In this document: positions 43,458 to 50,811 of the stretch, one piece after another
Layout: each line of letters starts with the position of its first letter
Numbering within the stretch: position 1 is the stretch's first letter
Source: Nonomuraea cavernae
Lineage (GTDB): Bacteria > Actinomycetota > Actinomycetes > Streptosporangiales > Streptosporangiaceae
Assembly: GCF_014646355.1 (NCBI RefSeq)
Contig: NZ_BMNH01000001.1
Span: 462,675 to 526,674 of the forward strand
Direction: 5' to 3'
DNA length: 64,000 nt
Translations under genes and position numbers: made by a program
Notes under the pieces: model-generated
What the model saw: only the letters and a program-made list of their open reading frames with translations
Databases searched by the model: none
Told to the model about the DNA's origin: nothing

Positions 43458-44855
43458 TCAGCCGCAGCAACCGCCGCCGTCGGAGGCGGAGACGGTGGCC
43501 AGCGGGAGCGGGGTGGCCAGCAGGCCGCCGCTGATCCCGGTGGCCAGGCCGATGCGCTGTTCCTGGGCTTCGGCGAGGTTGGAGGAGCAGACGCCGGTCT
43601 CGGGCAGGTCGAGCCGAACGTCGCGAGCGGCCTCCCAGTCTCCGGCGATGGCGGCGACGACCGAGCGCACCTGCTCGTAGCCGGTGGCCATGAGGAACGT
43701 GGGGGCACGGCCGTAGCTCTTGACGCCGACGGCGTAGTAGCCCGGCTCGGGGTGGGCAAGCTCGTCGACTCCGTGAGGGGGCACGGTGCCGCAGGAGTGC
43801 TGGTTCGGGTCGATCAGGGGCGCCAGCGCCCGGGTGGAGCCGAGGACCGGGTCCAGGTCCAGTCGCAGCTCGCTCGCCATGGAGTGGTCGGGCCGGTAGC
43901 CGGTCGCCGACACGATCTGGTCGACGGTGACCGTCTGCTCGTGTCCGGACGGGTCGCGGCTGATCACCTCGACGCCGTCGCCGTTCCGCCGAACGGTGTG
44001 GGTGAAGAAGCCGGTCAGCAGCCGGATGCGACCGGAATCGACGTGCGCGCGCAGCCGGGTGCCGAGCGCGCCGCGGGCCGGCAGCGCGTCGGCGTCGCCG
44101 CCACCATAGGTACGGCCGGCGCTGCCCGCCCGGATCGCCCAGGTGATCCGCGTGTCCTCCAGTTGGGCCAGGGCCAGCAGCGTGGTGGCCGCGGAGTGAC
44201 CTGCTCCGACGACCAGGGTGTGCCTGCCCGCGTACCGGTCGCGGTCGGCGCCGAGCACGTCGGGCAGAGCATGGTCGACGTCGACCCCGGGCTCCCCGTG
44301 GGCGGGCAGGCCGCTGGCCCCCAGGACGTTGGGCGTGGTGTAGGTGCCGGAGGCGTCCACGATCGCTCTGGCGTGAAGCTCCTCGCCCGAGTCCAGGCGG
44401 ATCAGGAAGGGCGCGTCCTCACGACCGTTGGTGCGAACGCGGTCGTAGCCGAGACGGCTGATCGCGGCGACCTTACTGCCGAGCCGTACCTTGTCTCCGA
44501 AGAGCTCGGCCAGCGGGGCGAGGTAGTCGTCGATGAGCTCGGCGCCTGTGGGCAACCAGTCGGCGTCGGGCGCCGTCCAGCCGTCGGCCTCCAGCAGGCG
44601 GCGGGCGGCGGTGTCGATGTTGTACTTCCACGGACTGAACACCCGCACATGCCCCCACTGCGCCACCGACGCGCCGACCTGGTGCCCGGCTTCCAGCAGG
44701 AGGAAGTCGAGGCCGCGTTCGGTCAGGTGCGCGGCGGCGGCCAGGCCGACCGGCCCGGCGCCGATCACGACGACCGGCAGCGCGCTGGTGTCACCTGTGC
44801 TCACCAGCTGGTCAAGCTCAAGGGAGGTGGTGGTGCCGCAGCATCCGTCGCTCAT
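43458..44855 (-). CDS. FAD-dependent monooxygenase of ars clusters (ArsO-like)
   Basis: This 465-aa flavoprotein has a first Rossmann motif VVVIGAGPVGLAAAAHLTERG, a second NAD(P)-type motif HTLVVGAGHSAATTLLAL and a C-terminal YYAVGVKSYGRAPTFLM segment, fitting ArsO-like flavin monooxygenases of actinomycete ars operons. It begins with MSDGCCG and ends with GGGCCG: a cysteine pair at each terminus, which could bind As(III) (inference). ATG at 44855 has AGGAGA eight bases upstream. It is followed by the CgArsR-like gene 119 bases downstream. The role of ArsO proteins in arsenic chemistry is not settled. Confidence 0.85.
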   Translation of the reverse strand: MSDGCCGTTTSLELDQLVSTGDTSALPVVVIGAGPVGLAAAAHLTERGLDFLLLEAGHQVGASVAQWGHVRVFSPWKYNIDTAARRLLEADGWTAPDADWLPTGAELIDDYLAPLAELFGDKVRLGSKVAAISRLGYDRVRTNGREDAPFLIRLDSGEELHARAIVDASGTYTTPNVLGASGLPAHGEPGVDVDHALPDVLGADRDRYAGRHTLVVGAGHSAATTLLALAQLEDTRITWAIRAGSAGRTYGGGDADALPARGALGTRLRAHVDSGRIRLLTGFFTHTVRRNGDGVEVISRDPSGHEQTVTVDQIVSATGYRPDHSMASELRLDLDPVLGSTRALAPLIDPNQHSCGTVPPHGVDELAHPEPGYYAVGVKSYGRAPTFLMATGYEQVRSVVAAIAGDWEAARDVRLDLPETGVCSSNLAEAQEQRIGLATGISGGLLATPLPLATVSASDGGGCCG

Positions 44856-45208
44856 GATGGCGTCTCCTGGATCGGTGAGGTCTTGACGGTCAGAGGTGGG
44901 GCACCGGCGGTCGCCACGCACCTCATCGAAGGTGGCGTGCCGTGATCGGCAGACCCTCTTGAATAGAAGCTTGTCTAAGTAGCCATCATCATGACCCTTG
45001 CTTAGAAGCATGTCAAATTAGCTGGCTGTCGAATCAAGGCCCAAGGCGGTTGGACGTCACGCCGGACGGCCGCCGTGGGGTCGTGGTCTCGGCCACCTCC
45101 GCTCGCTCACCGACTTCAAGGCCGAGCAGCGCGCCGACCGGGCGATGGCCACCCTGGTGGACCACGCCCTGTGCGGCACCGGTTGACGCGAGCGGTGCAC
45201 GGACGGCG
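44856..45208. other. 353-base stretch upstream of the flavin monooxygenase gene
   Basis: It holds the two TAGAAGC repeats described separately and, at about 45075-45186, a plus-strand open stretch ending at TGA (45184-45186) that reads like a 35-codon C-terminal protein fragment (LTDFKAEQRADRAMATLV). No start or motif supports it as a gene; it may be debris from insertion of the arsenic cassette next to holB. Confidence 0.45.
44964..45014. promoter_or_regulatory. Direct-repeat pair upstream of the ArsO-like gene
   Basis: TAGAAGCTTGTC (44964-44975) and TAGAAGCATGTC (45003-45014) differ at one base and start 39 bases apart. They are about 110-160 bases upstream of the ATG at 44855 in the promoter region and could bind one of the ArsR proteins, though they resemble neither ArsR palindrome in this cassette. 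Confidence 0.4.
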
Positions 45209-46390
45209 TCAGGGACTGCGCAGGGACAGCATCATCGCCTCGACGGCGATCTGGGGATTGACGTTGGCGTCGAGACGCTCGCGGCACAGCATGATGGCGT
45301 CGATGCGCCGCAGCGTCTCCTCAGGGGTGGACCCCTTGGCCAACTGGTCGAGCTCGAACCGCAGGTCGTCGTTGGCCAGCTCCACCTGGGCGCCGAGCTG
45401 CATCACCACCACGTCGCGGTAGAACGACACCAGCTCCAGCAGCGCCGCGTCGAGCGAGTCGCGCTTGATCCGGGTGGCGCGGGACTTCTGCCGGTCCTCG
45501 AGCTCCTTGAGCGCCCCCGCGCCACCGCGAACCAGGCCGCGGTTGAGCCCCTTGCCCGTGGAGCCCTCGCCGTAGAGCTTGCGCAGGTCGGACGTCTCGG
45601 ACTCGTTGAGCGCGGCCGTCGCCGCGGCGGCCTCCTCCTCGGCCGTCTTGACCAGGCGTTCGGCGGCCGACACGCACTCACCCACCCCGGTCAGCGACCT
45701 GGGGATGCTCAGGACGGCCTCGCGCCGACGGCGGACGTCCTCGTCGAGGGCCAGCGCCCTGGCTCGGCTGATGTGGCCCTGGGCGGCACGGGCGGCGAAG
45801 CGGGCGGTCTCCCAGGGCACGCTGTCGCGGGTGGCCAGCACGTGTGCGACCGCCTCGGTCGTCGGTGTGGCCAGGGTGACCAGGCGGCTGCGGGACCGGA
45901 TGGTGATCATCAGGTCGTCGGGGGCCGGGGCGCACAGCAGCCAGACCGTGCGCGGAGGCGGCTCCTCGATGGCCTTGAGCAGGGCGTTGGCGGCGGACTC
46001 GGTGGCCCGGTCGGCCGCCTCGAACAGGATGACGCGCCAGCGGCCCTGCGTCGGCGCGCCGGCCGCCCTGAGGATGAGCTCGCGGGTCTGCTTGACGCTG
46101 TAGGACAGGCCGGCGGGACGTACGGTCTCAAGGTCGGGATGTGAGCCGATCAGCACCTGGTGGCACTGGTCGCAGTGGCCGCAGCCGCGGTCGGGACACA
46201 TCAGGGCCGCCGCGAAGGCGCGAGCCGCCTCCTCACGCCCCGAACCGGGCGGGCCGGTGAACAGCCACGCGTGCGTCATGCCGGCCCCACGGCCGCCGCC
46301 GATGACCTCGTCCGCCGCCGCCGCGGCCCGCGACAGCGCGGCTACGGCCTGGTCCTGCCCGACGAGGTCATCGAAAACCGTCACGGACAC
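45209..46390 (-). CDS. holB: DNA polymerase III subunit delta'
   Basis: The 393-aa clamp-loader subunit has an AAA+ fold with GPPGSGREEAARAF, a zinc-binding CPDRGCGHCDQC motif, ALLKAIEEPPPRTVWLL sensor/SRC region and a C-terminal helical domain. It opens the beta sliding clamp together with the tau/gamma and delta subunits. ATG at 46390 is four bases past the tmk stop, so tmk and holB are an operon. In related genomes ricT usually follows; here the ars cassette intervenes. Confidence 0.95.
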   Translation of the reverse strand: MSVTVFDDLVGQDQAVAALSRAAAAADEVIGGGRGAGMTHAWLFTGPPGSGREEAARAFAAALMCPDRGCGHCDQCHQVLIGSHPDLETVRPAGLSYSVKQTRELILRAAGAPTQGRWRVILFEAADRATESAANALLKAIEEPPPRTVWLLCAPAPDDLMITIRSRSRLVTLATPTTEAVAHVLATRDSVPWETARFAARAAQGHISRARALALDEDVRRRREAVLSIPRSLTGVGECVSAAERLVKTAEEEAAAATAALNESETSDLRKLYGEGSTGKGLNRGLVRGGAGALKELEDRQKSRATRIKRDSLDAALLELVSFYRDVVVMQLGAQVELANDDLRFELDQLAKGSTPEETLRRIDAIMLCRERLDANVNPQIAVEAMMLSLRSP

Positions 46391-46393
46391 AGG

Positions 46394-48436
46394 CTAGTCG
46401 CGGATGGCCGGCATCGTGCCTGTGGCGTCTTCGGACTCGTAGGGCACCGGGTCGGGCAGAATCTCCCGCACGCGGTCCTGGATGGCGCGGCTGAGCTGGT
46501 CGGACGGCAGGGTGCCGTCGACGACCACGTAGCGGTCGGGGGCGGCCGCCGCCAGCGCGCGGAACTCCTTGCGCACCCGCTCGTGGAACGCCAGCGGCTC
46601 GGCCTCGATCCGGTCGGCGGCCCCGCCCAGCCGGGTCAGCCCGATCTCCGGCGGGGTGTCGATCAGCACGGTCAGGTGCGGCACCAGCCCGCCGGTGGCC
46701 CAGGCGTTGACCTTGGACACGTCTTCGGGGTCGAGCTCCCGCCCGGCCCCCTGGTAGGCCAGCGAGGAGTCGACGTAGCGGTCGGTGACCACGATCGCGC
46801 CCCGCTGGAGGGCCGGCCGGATGACCTTCTCGACGTGCTCGGCCCGGTCGGCGGCGTACAGCAGCGCCTCCGAGCGCGCCGACAGCCCCTTCTCGGCCGC
46901 GTCGAGCAGGATGGCCCGCAGCCGCATGCCGACCTTGGTCGAGCCGGGCTCACGGGTCTGCACCACGTCGTAACCCTGGTCTCGCAGCCAGATCGCGAGC
47001 AGCCGTGACTGGGTCGTCTTGCCCGACCCCTCACCGCCCTCGAACGCGACGAACAACCCGGGCATCCGCTCGGCCGACTCAGGCTGGAACCGCTCACCCC
47101 GCACCGCCGCGAGCAGGTCCTCGGAGAGTGAGACGCCCTTGCGGTCGTCCATGTGGCGGAGCGCCAGGATGCCCACGGCCACCGCCAGCACCCCACCTAC
47201 CAGCAGCACCAGGTTGGAGCCGTCGAACTGGTAGGTCAGGTCGCCCAGCGTGAAAACGTGGGCGCCGACGAGCGCGGCCAGCGGGTTGGCCGCGGCGACC
47301 ACGAGCAGCAGCGTCACCCGCGCCGTGGACTGGAGGAAGGAGAACGTGCGCCCGCGCATCGCGTCTTCGACCTCAAGGCCGATCAGCGTGTAGCCGATGA
47401 TCCAGGCGATGCCCGCGCACGCCCCCAGCAGCACGGTCAGCATGACCACGATCGCCAGGTTGTGCACCACGGCGATCGCGGCCAGGACCAGACCGGCCAG
47501 GGTGATGGCGAGCCCGAACAACCGCCGTCGCGACAGCTCCCGCAGGAACCGGAGCCCGAAGAACATGCCGAGCGCCATGCCGACGAAGACCGCGCCGAAC
47601 ACGACACCGTAGGCCGCGTCGCCGCCGCCGAGCGCCTCCACGTAGATCTTGGCGACGCCCACGACCGCGCCGCCCGCCGCGAACGCGCCCAGCATGCCGA
47701 TGATCAGACCGCGCACCAGGCGGTTGCCGCCGACGAACCGCCACCCGTCCACGATCTGCCTGAGCACCGACGGGGTGGAGATCGCTCCGTCGCGCCGCGG
47801 GATGTCGCGCAGGGTGAAGATGAGCGCCGCCGACACCAGGTAGGCGACGGCGTTGAGGATCAGCGCCGGCGCGGTCGGGTCCATGCCCGACAGGAACGGC
47901 ACGAGGTTGCGCATCAGGTCGGCCGCCACGGACAGCACCGCGAACAACAGGGCCGCGATCGGCGCGCTGCCATAGGTGACCAGCAGGTTGAGCTGGTTGG
48001 CCGACTCGAGCTGATCCTTGGGCACCAGGTTGGGCACCGTGGCGTCCTTCGCCGGGACCCAGAACAGGTTGACGCACTCGACGAGGACCGTCGCGATGAT
48101 GATCCACTGGTAGCTGCCGACCAGCGGGATCGACAGCACGACCGCGAAACGCGACAGGTCGGCGGCGACCATCGTCACCCGCCGGTCGAACCGGTCGGCG
48201 AACGCGCCCGCGAGCGGGCCGAGCAGGACGGCCGGCAGCATCTTGGCGATGAACACGCCGCCGATGGCCAGCGACTGGGTGCGGTAGTCGCCCTTCGTCA
48301 GGTTTCCGGCAAGGGCGGTCAGAGCGAGGATGTTGAGCCAGTCACCCAGGCTGCACACCGACATAGCCGTCCACAACCGGCGGAACGGAGCGTTGGCCAG
48401 CACATGGATGGTTCGGCGTCGGCCAGGGGCGGTCAT
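46394..48436 (-). CDS. tmk: MFS-like membrane domain fused to thymidylate kinase
   Basis: The 680-aa fusion has 11-12 hydrophobic helices of a major-facilitator-type transporter in residues about 1-450, including the loop GPLAGAFADRFDRR. From about residue 458 (MPGLFVAFEGGEGSGKTT) a complete dTMP kinase follows: P-loop GGEGSGKTT, DRY-type TDRYVDSSLAYQG, and the LID region with basic residues. It phosphorylates dTMP to dTDP for DNA synthesis. Membrane-fused TMKs occur in Streptomyces and relatives; the transport substrate, if any, is unknown. It is followed by holB and precedes a noncoding stretch to the XRE gene. Confidence 0.94.
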   Translation of the reverse strand: MTAPGRRRTIHVLANAPFRRLWTAMSVCSLGDWLNILALTALAGNLTKGDYRTQSLAIGGVFIAKMLPAVLLGPLAGAFADRFDRRVTMVAADLSRFAVVLSIPLVGSYQWIIIATVLVECVNLFWVPAKDATVPNLVPKDQLESANQLNLLVTYGSAPIAALLFAVLSVAADLMRNLVPFLSGMDPTAPALILNAVAYLVSAALIFTLRDIPRRDGAISTPSVLRQIVDGWRFVGGNRLVRGLIIGMLGAFAAGGAVVGVAKIYVEALGGGDAAYGVVFGAVFVGMALGMFFGLRFLRELSRRRLFGLAITLAGLVLAAIAVVHNLAIVVMLTVLLGACAGIAWIIGYTLIGLEVEDAMRGRTFSFLQSTARVTLLLVVAAANPLAALVGAHVFTLGDLTYQFDGSNLVLLVGGVLAVAVGILALRHMDDRKGVSLSEDLLAAVRGERFQPESAERMPGLFVAFEGGEGSGKTTQSRLLAIWLRDQGYDVVQTREPGSTKVGMRLRAILLDAAEKGLSARSEALLYAADRAEHVEKVIRPALQRGAIVVTDRYVDSSLAYQGAGRELDPEDVSKVNAWATGGLVPHLTVLIDTPPEIGLTRLGGAADRIEAEPLAFHERVRKEFRALAAAAPDRYVVVDGTLPSDQLSRAIQDRVREILPDPVPYESEDATGTMPAIRD

Positions 48437-48664
48437 GATGTCAGCGTATCCAGGTGCTCGCCGGAACTTGGAAGACTAGCGAAAAGCCGGAAATGCCCCG
48501 GCCGTTCGCCGCTGAGGGTATTACGTCGGCAGGCGGTCGCGCAGGTGACCCACCCTGAATAGGCCCCCGAAAAGACCATGGATGAAACCTCCCGTCCCGC
48601 TCGTAGCTCTCCACACTCGTCGCACGGGCTCCGCGAGCCTGCCCGACGCTCTTTCGCACATGAG

Positions 48665-48726
48665 CGCGGACTCCGCGGGCCTCCTTGATGCTCCCTACCC
48701 ACAAGTGCGGACTCCGCGGGCCTCCT
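48665..48726. repeat. 20-bp direct repeat at the end of the XRE gene
   Basis: GCGGACTCCGCGGGCCTCCT occurs at 48665-48684 and 48707-48726, 42 bases apart. The right copy encodes the last residues of the XRE protein (minus strand), so the left copy is a partial duplication of its 3' end. The remaining 48437-48694 shows no gene I can support. Confidence 0.75.
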
Positions 48727-49237
48727 CGACCAGCGGCAGCCAGCCCGATCGGACGGCGGCGGGCAGGACCAGATCGTCCCAGAGCTCGACGAGCAACACC
48801 CCGTCGACATGGTCGAGCAACTGCTCCGGGTCACCTTCCCTGAGCAGCACCGTGTAGGCCTCGCGACGCTGGTCACGGTCGGCCAGGTCGTAGGCGGTGC
48901 CGTGCAGCCAGACGGCGCCCAGCGCCTGGGCCGCCGCTAACCGCGGGAGCCTGCTGGGCACGAAGAACCGGCGGCCGTCGGCGATGCCGGCGGTGAACTC
49001 GATCTTCGGCTCCAGCACCAGCCGGAACCCGGCCGCGTCGAGGATGCGCCCCGCCGTCTCCAGGGTGGGCGACTTTCTGCCGTGCTCGTAGGCCGACAGC
49101 GTCGTCCTCGACGTGCCACTGACACTGGCCAGCGCCGACTGCTTCATGCTCGCCGCATGACGGGCCTGCTTCAGCAGCAGCCCGCCTCGCTCCGCCCAGA
49201 ACGTGACATCGGGGACCGACGAAGAGATCATCATCAT
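48695..49237 (-). CDS. XRE-family DNA-binding protein (antitoxin-like)
   Basis: The 180-aa protein has an N-terminal lambda-repressor-type helix-turn-helix (SALASVSGTSRTTLSAYEHGRKSPTLETAGRIL) and a C-terminal part of about 100 residues (LLREGDPEQLLDHVDGVLLVELWDDL) that I do not recognise; similar HipB- or HigA-like regulators carry such tails. Three consecutive ATGs (49237, 49234, 49231) follow GGAGG, and I take the first; GTGs at 49240 and 49243 are less likely. A 7-2-7 inverted repeat 18 bases upstream suggests autorepression. No toxin gene is adjacent. Confidence 0.8.
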   Translation of the reverse strand: MMMISSSVPDVTFWAERGGLLLKQARHAASMKQSALASVSGTSRTTLSAYEHGRKSPTLETAGRILDAAGFRLVLEPKIEFTAGIADGRRFFVPSRLPRLAAAQALGAVWLHGTAYDLADRDQRREAYTVLLREGDPEQLLDHVDGVLLVELWDDLVLPAAVRSGWLPLVEEARGVRTCG

Positions 49238-49254
49238 CACCACCTCCGGAGAGC

Positions 49255-49270
49255 GTATCCAGTTGGATAC
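49255..49270. promoter_or_regulatory. Putative XRE autoregulatory operator
   Basis: GTATCCA and TGGATAC are perfect 7-bp arms with a 2-base centre (GT on the plus strand). The site lies 18 bases upstream of the first ATG of the XRE gene, overlapping a likely -10 region. Confidence 0.6.
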
Positions 49271-49358
49271 TAGCACCCGCAGCAGGGCCGGCGTGACGGG
49301 CAGATCACGTAACGTAATCGACCAACCTGTCACCGCGCGTGAGGTCGCGCACGGGATG

Positions 49359-50756
49359 TCACCGCAGCTCGACCAGCGTGATCTCCGGCGGCGCGCCCAC
49401 CCGGACCGGCGGTCCCCAGAACCCGGCACCACGCGTGACATAGACCTGCACCCCGTCGACCGTGGACAACCCGGACACGGCCGGCTGCTGCAACGGCACC
49501 ACCAGATTGAACGGCACCATCTGCCCGCCGTGTGTGTGACCCGACAGTTGCAGATCGACCTTGTGCCGGGCGGCCTCCTCGACCTGGATCGGCTGGTGCG
49601 CCAACAGGACCGTGGACCGCGTGGTGTCGCGACCGCCGAGCGCCCGGTCGAAGTCGGGCCCGTCGTCCATGGTCGCGCCCGTGACGTCGTTGATCCCGGC
49701 CAGGTCGAGCACTCCGCCCTGGTGACGGATCTCCACGCGTTCGTTGCGGAGTGACCGCACCCCAAGCGACTGGAGCTCGTCGATCCACTCCGTCGGACCG
49801 TTGGCCGTGTAGTACTCGTGATTGCCGGTGACGAAATAGGACCCGTGACTCGCCTCCAGGTCGGCGAACGGCCTGGCCAGAGCTCCCAGCTCGGCCACCG
49901 TTCCGTCGATCAGGTCGCCGACGATCGTCACCACGTCGGGCCGCAGAGAATTGATCATCCGGACGATGCGTTCGGCGTGCGCCCTGCCCGTCAACGGACC
50001 CAGGTGAATGTCGCTGACCACGGCGAACCGCAGACCGCCGAGTCTGGGGTCGAGGTTGGGCAGCATGACCTTGACCGGCTCGATCACCGGATCGCCGAGC
50101 GCGGTGCGGATGCCGTAGCCGACCGTGCCGAGCGCGCTGACGCCCGCGATGGCGGCGGTGGTCCGGCCGAGGAACAACCGCCTGCTCATCGCCTCACCGA
50201 CCGGCCCTCCTCCGGCAGGGACGCCCTGACCGTCCGACGCCCCTCCGAGGGGAGCGTCCTGACCGTCCGACGCCCCTCCGAGGGGAGCGTCCTGACCGTC
50301 CGACGCCCCTCCGAGGGGAGCGTCCTGACCGTCCGACGCCACCGGAGAGCCGTCGCGTGCGCCCTCCCCAGCGGAACCGGACACCACAGGCGGACCCGGG
50401 ACAGTCGAACGTGCCGCGACAGGGACCGCGACCGGCGGCTCGGACGCCTTCGCACGCGGGGACCGGCGAATGAACAGCCACGCCACAGCCCGCGGGATCT
50501 CCAGCACGACGAGGTAGACCAGCAGGTAGAACATGATCGCCAGCCAGAGGTAGCCCGGCCAGGCCAGCCAGTGCCCCCACTCGGAGCGCGTGCCCGCGAA
50601 CGTCACGGGCACCAGCGCCCCCAAACCCACGAGCCCCCAGGTCAACGCCCTGCGCGCCCTCCCGCGCCGGGTGGTGGAGCGCACCAGCCGATGCCACAGG
50701 TATACGTGCACGGCGATGACCACCGTGATGACCATGCCTACGAAGCCGACAATCAC
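49359..50756 (-). CDS. Membrane metallophosphoesterase with repeat-rich linker
   Basis: The 465-aa protein has two or three N-terminal helices (VGFVGMVITVVIAVHVYLW and following), then a linker with tandem 11-residue repeats (GASDGQDAPLG, three near-perfect copies), a second membrane or Tat-like segment (RRLFLGRTTAAIAGVSALG), and a calcineurin-like phosphoesterase domain: VVSDIHLGPL, VGDLIDG, GNHEYY, LLAHQP, SGHTHGGQ, all metal-ligand motifs intact. Enzymes of this type hydrolyse nucleotides or phospholipids outside or at the membrane. The linker repeats come from 33-bp DNA repeats at 50220-50342. Confidence 0.9.
   Translation of the reverse strand: MIVGFVGMVITVVIAVHVYLWHRLVRSTTRRGRARRALTWGLVGLGALVPVTFAGTRSEWGHWLAWPGYLWLAIMFYLLVYLVVLEIPRAVAWLFIRRSPRAKASEPPVAVPVAARSTVPGPPVVSGSAGEGARDGSPVASDGQDAPLGGASDGQDAPLGGASDGQDAPLGGASDGQGVPAGGGPVGEAMSRRLFLGRTTAAIAGVSALGTVGYGIRTALGDPVIEPVKVMLPNLDPRLGGLRFAVVSDIHLGPLTGRAHAERIVRMINSLRPDVVTIVGDLIDGTVAELGALARPFADLEASHGSYFVTGNHEYYTANGPTEWIDELQSLGVRSLRNERVEIRHQGGVLDLAGINDVTGATMDDGPDFDRALGGRDTTRSTVLLAHQPIQVEEAARHKVDLQLSGHTHGGQMVPFNLVVPLQQPAVSGLSTVDGVQVYVTRGAGFWGPPVRVGAPPEITLVELR
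50220..50342. repeat. 33-bp minisatellite within the metallophosphoesterase gene
   Basis: Three nearly identical 33-bp units plus a partial one start at about 50220, each containing CCCTCCGAGGGGAGCGTCC. Because 33 is a multiple of three, the copies stay in frame and expand the linker by 11 residues each. Copy number probably varies between strains. Confidence 0.85.
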
Positions 50757-50811
50757 GTCGTCATGCTACGAGCAGAGCCACACCGGCGGGCGCTCACGCC
50801 TGAGAGGGCTC

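Noticed and set aside
48441..48704. Minus-strand 87-codon frame
   Set aside because: No start with a ribosome site, no motif, and it overlaps the 20-bp duplication; read as noncoding.
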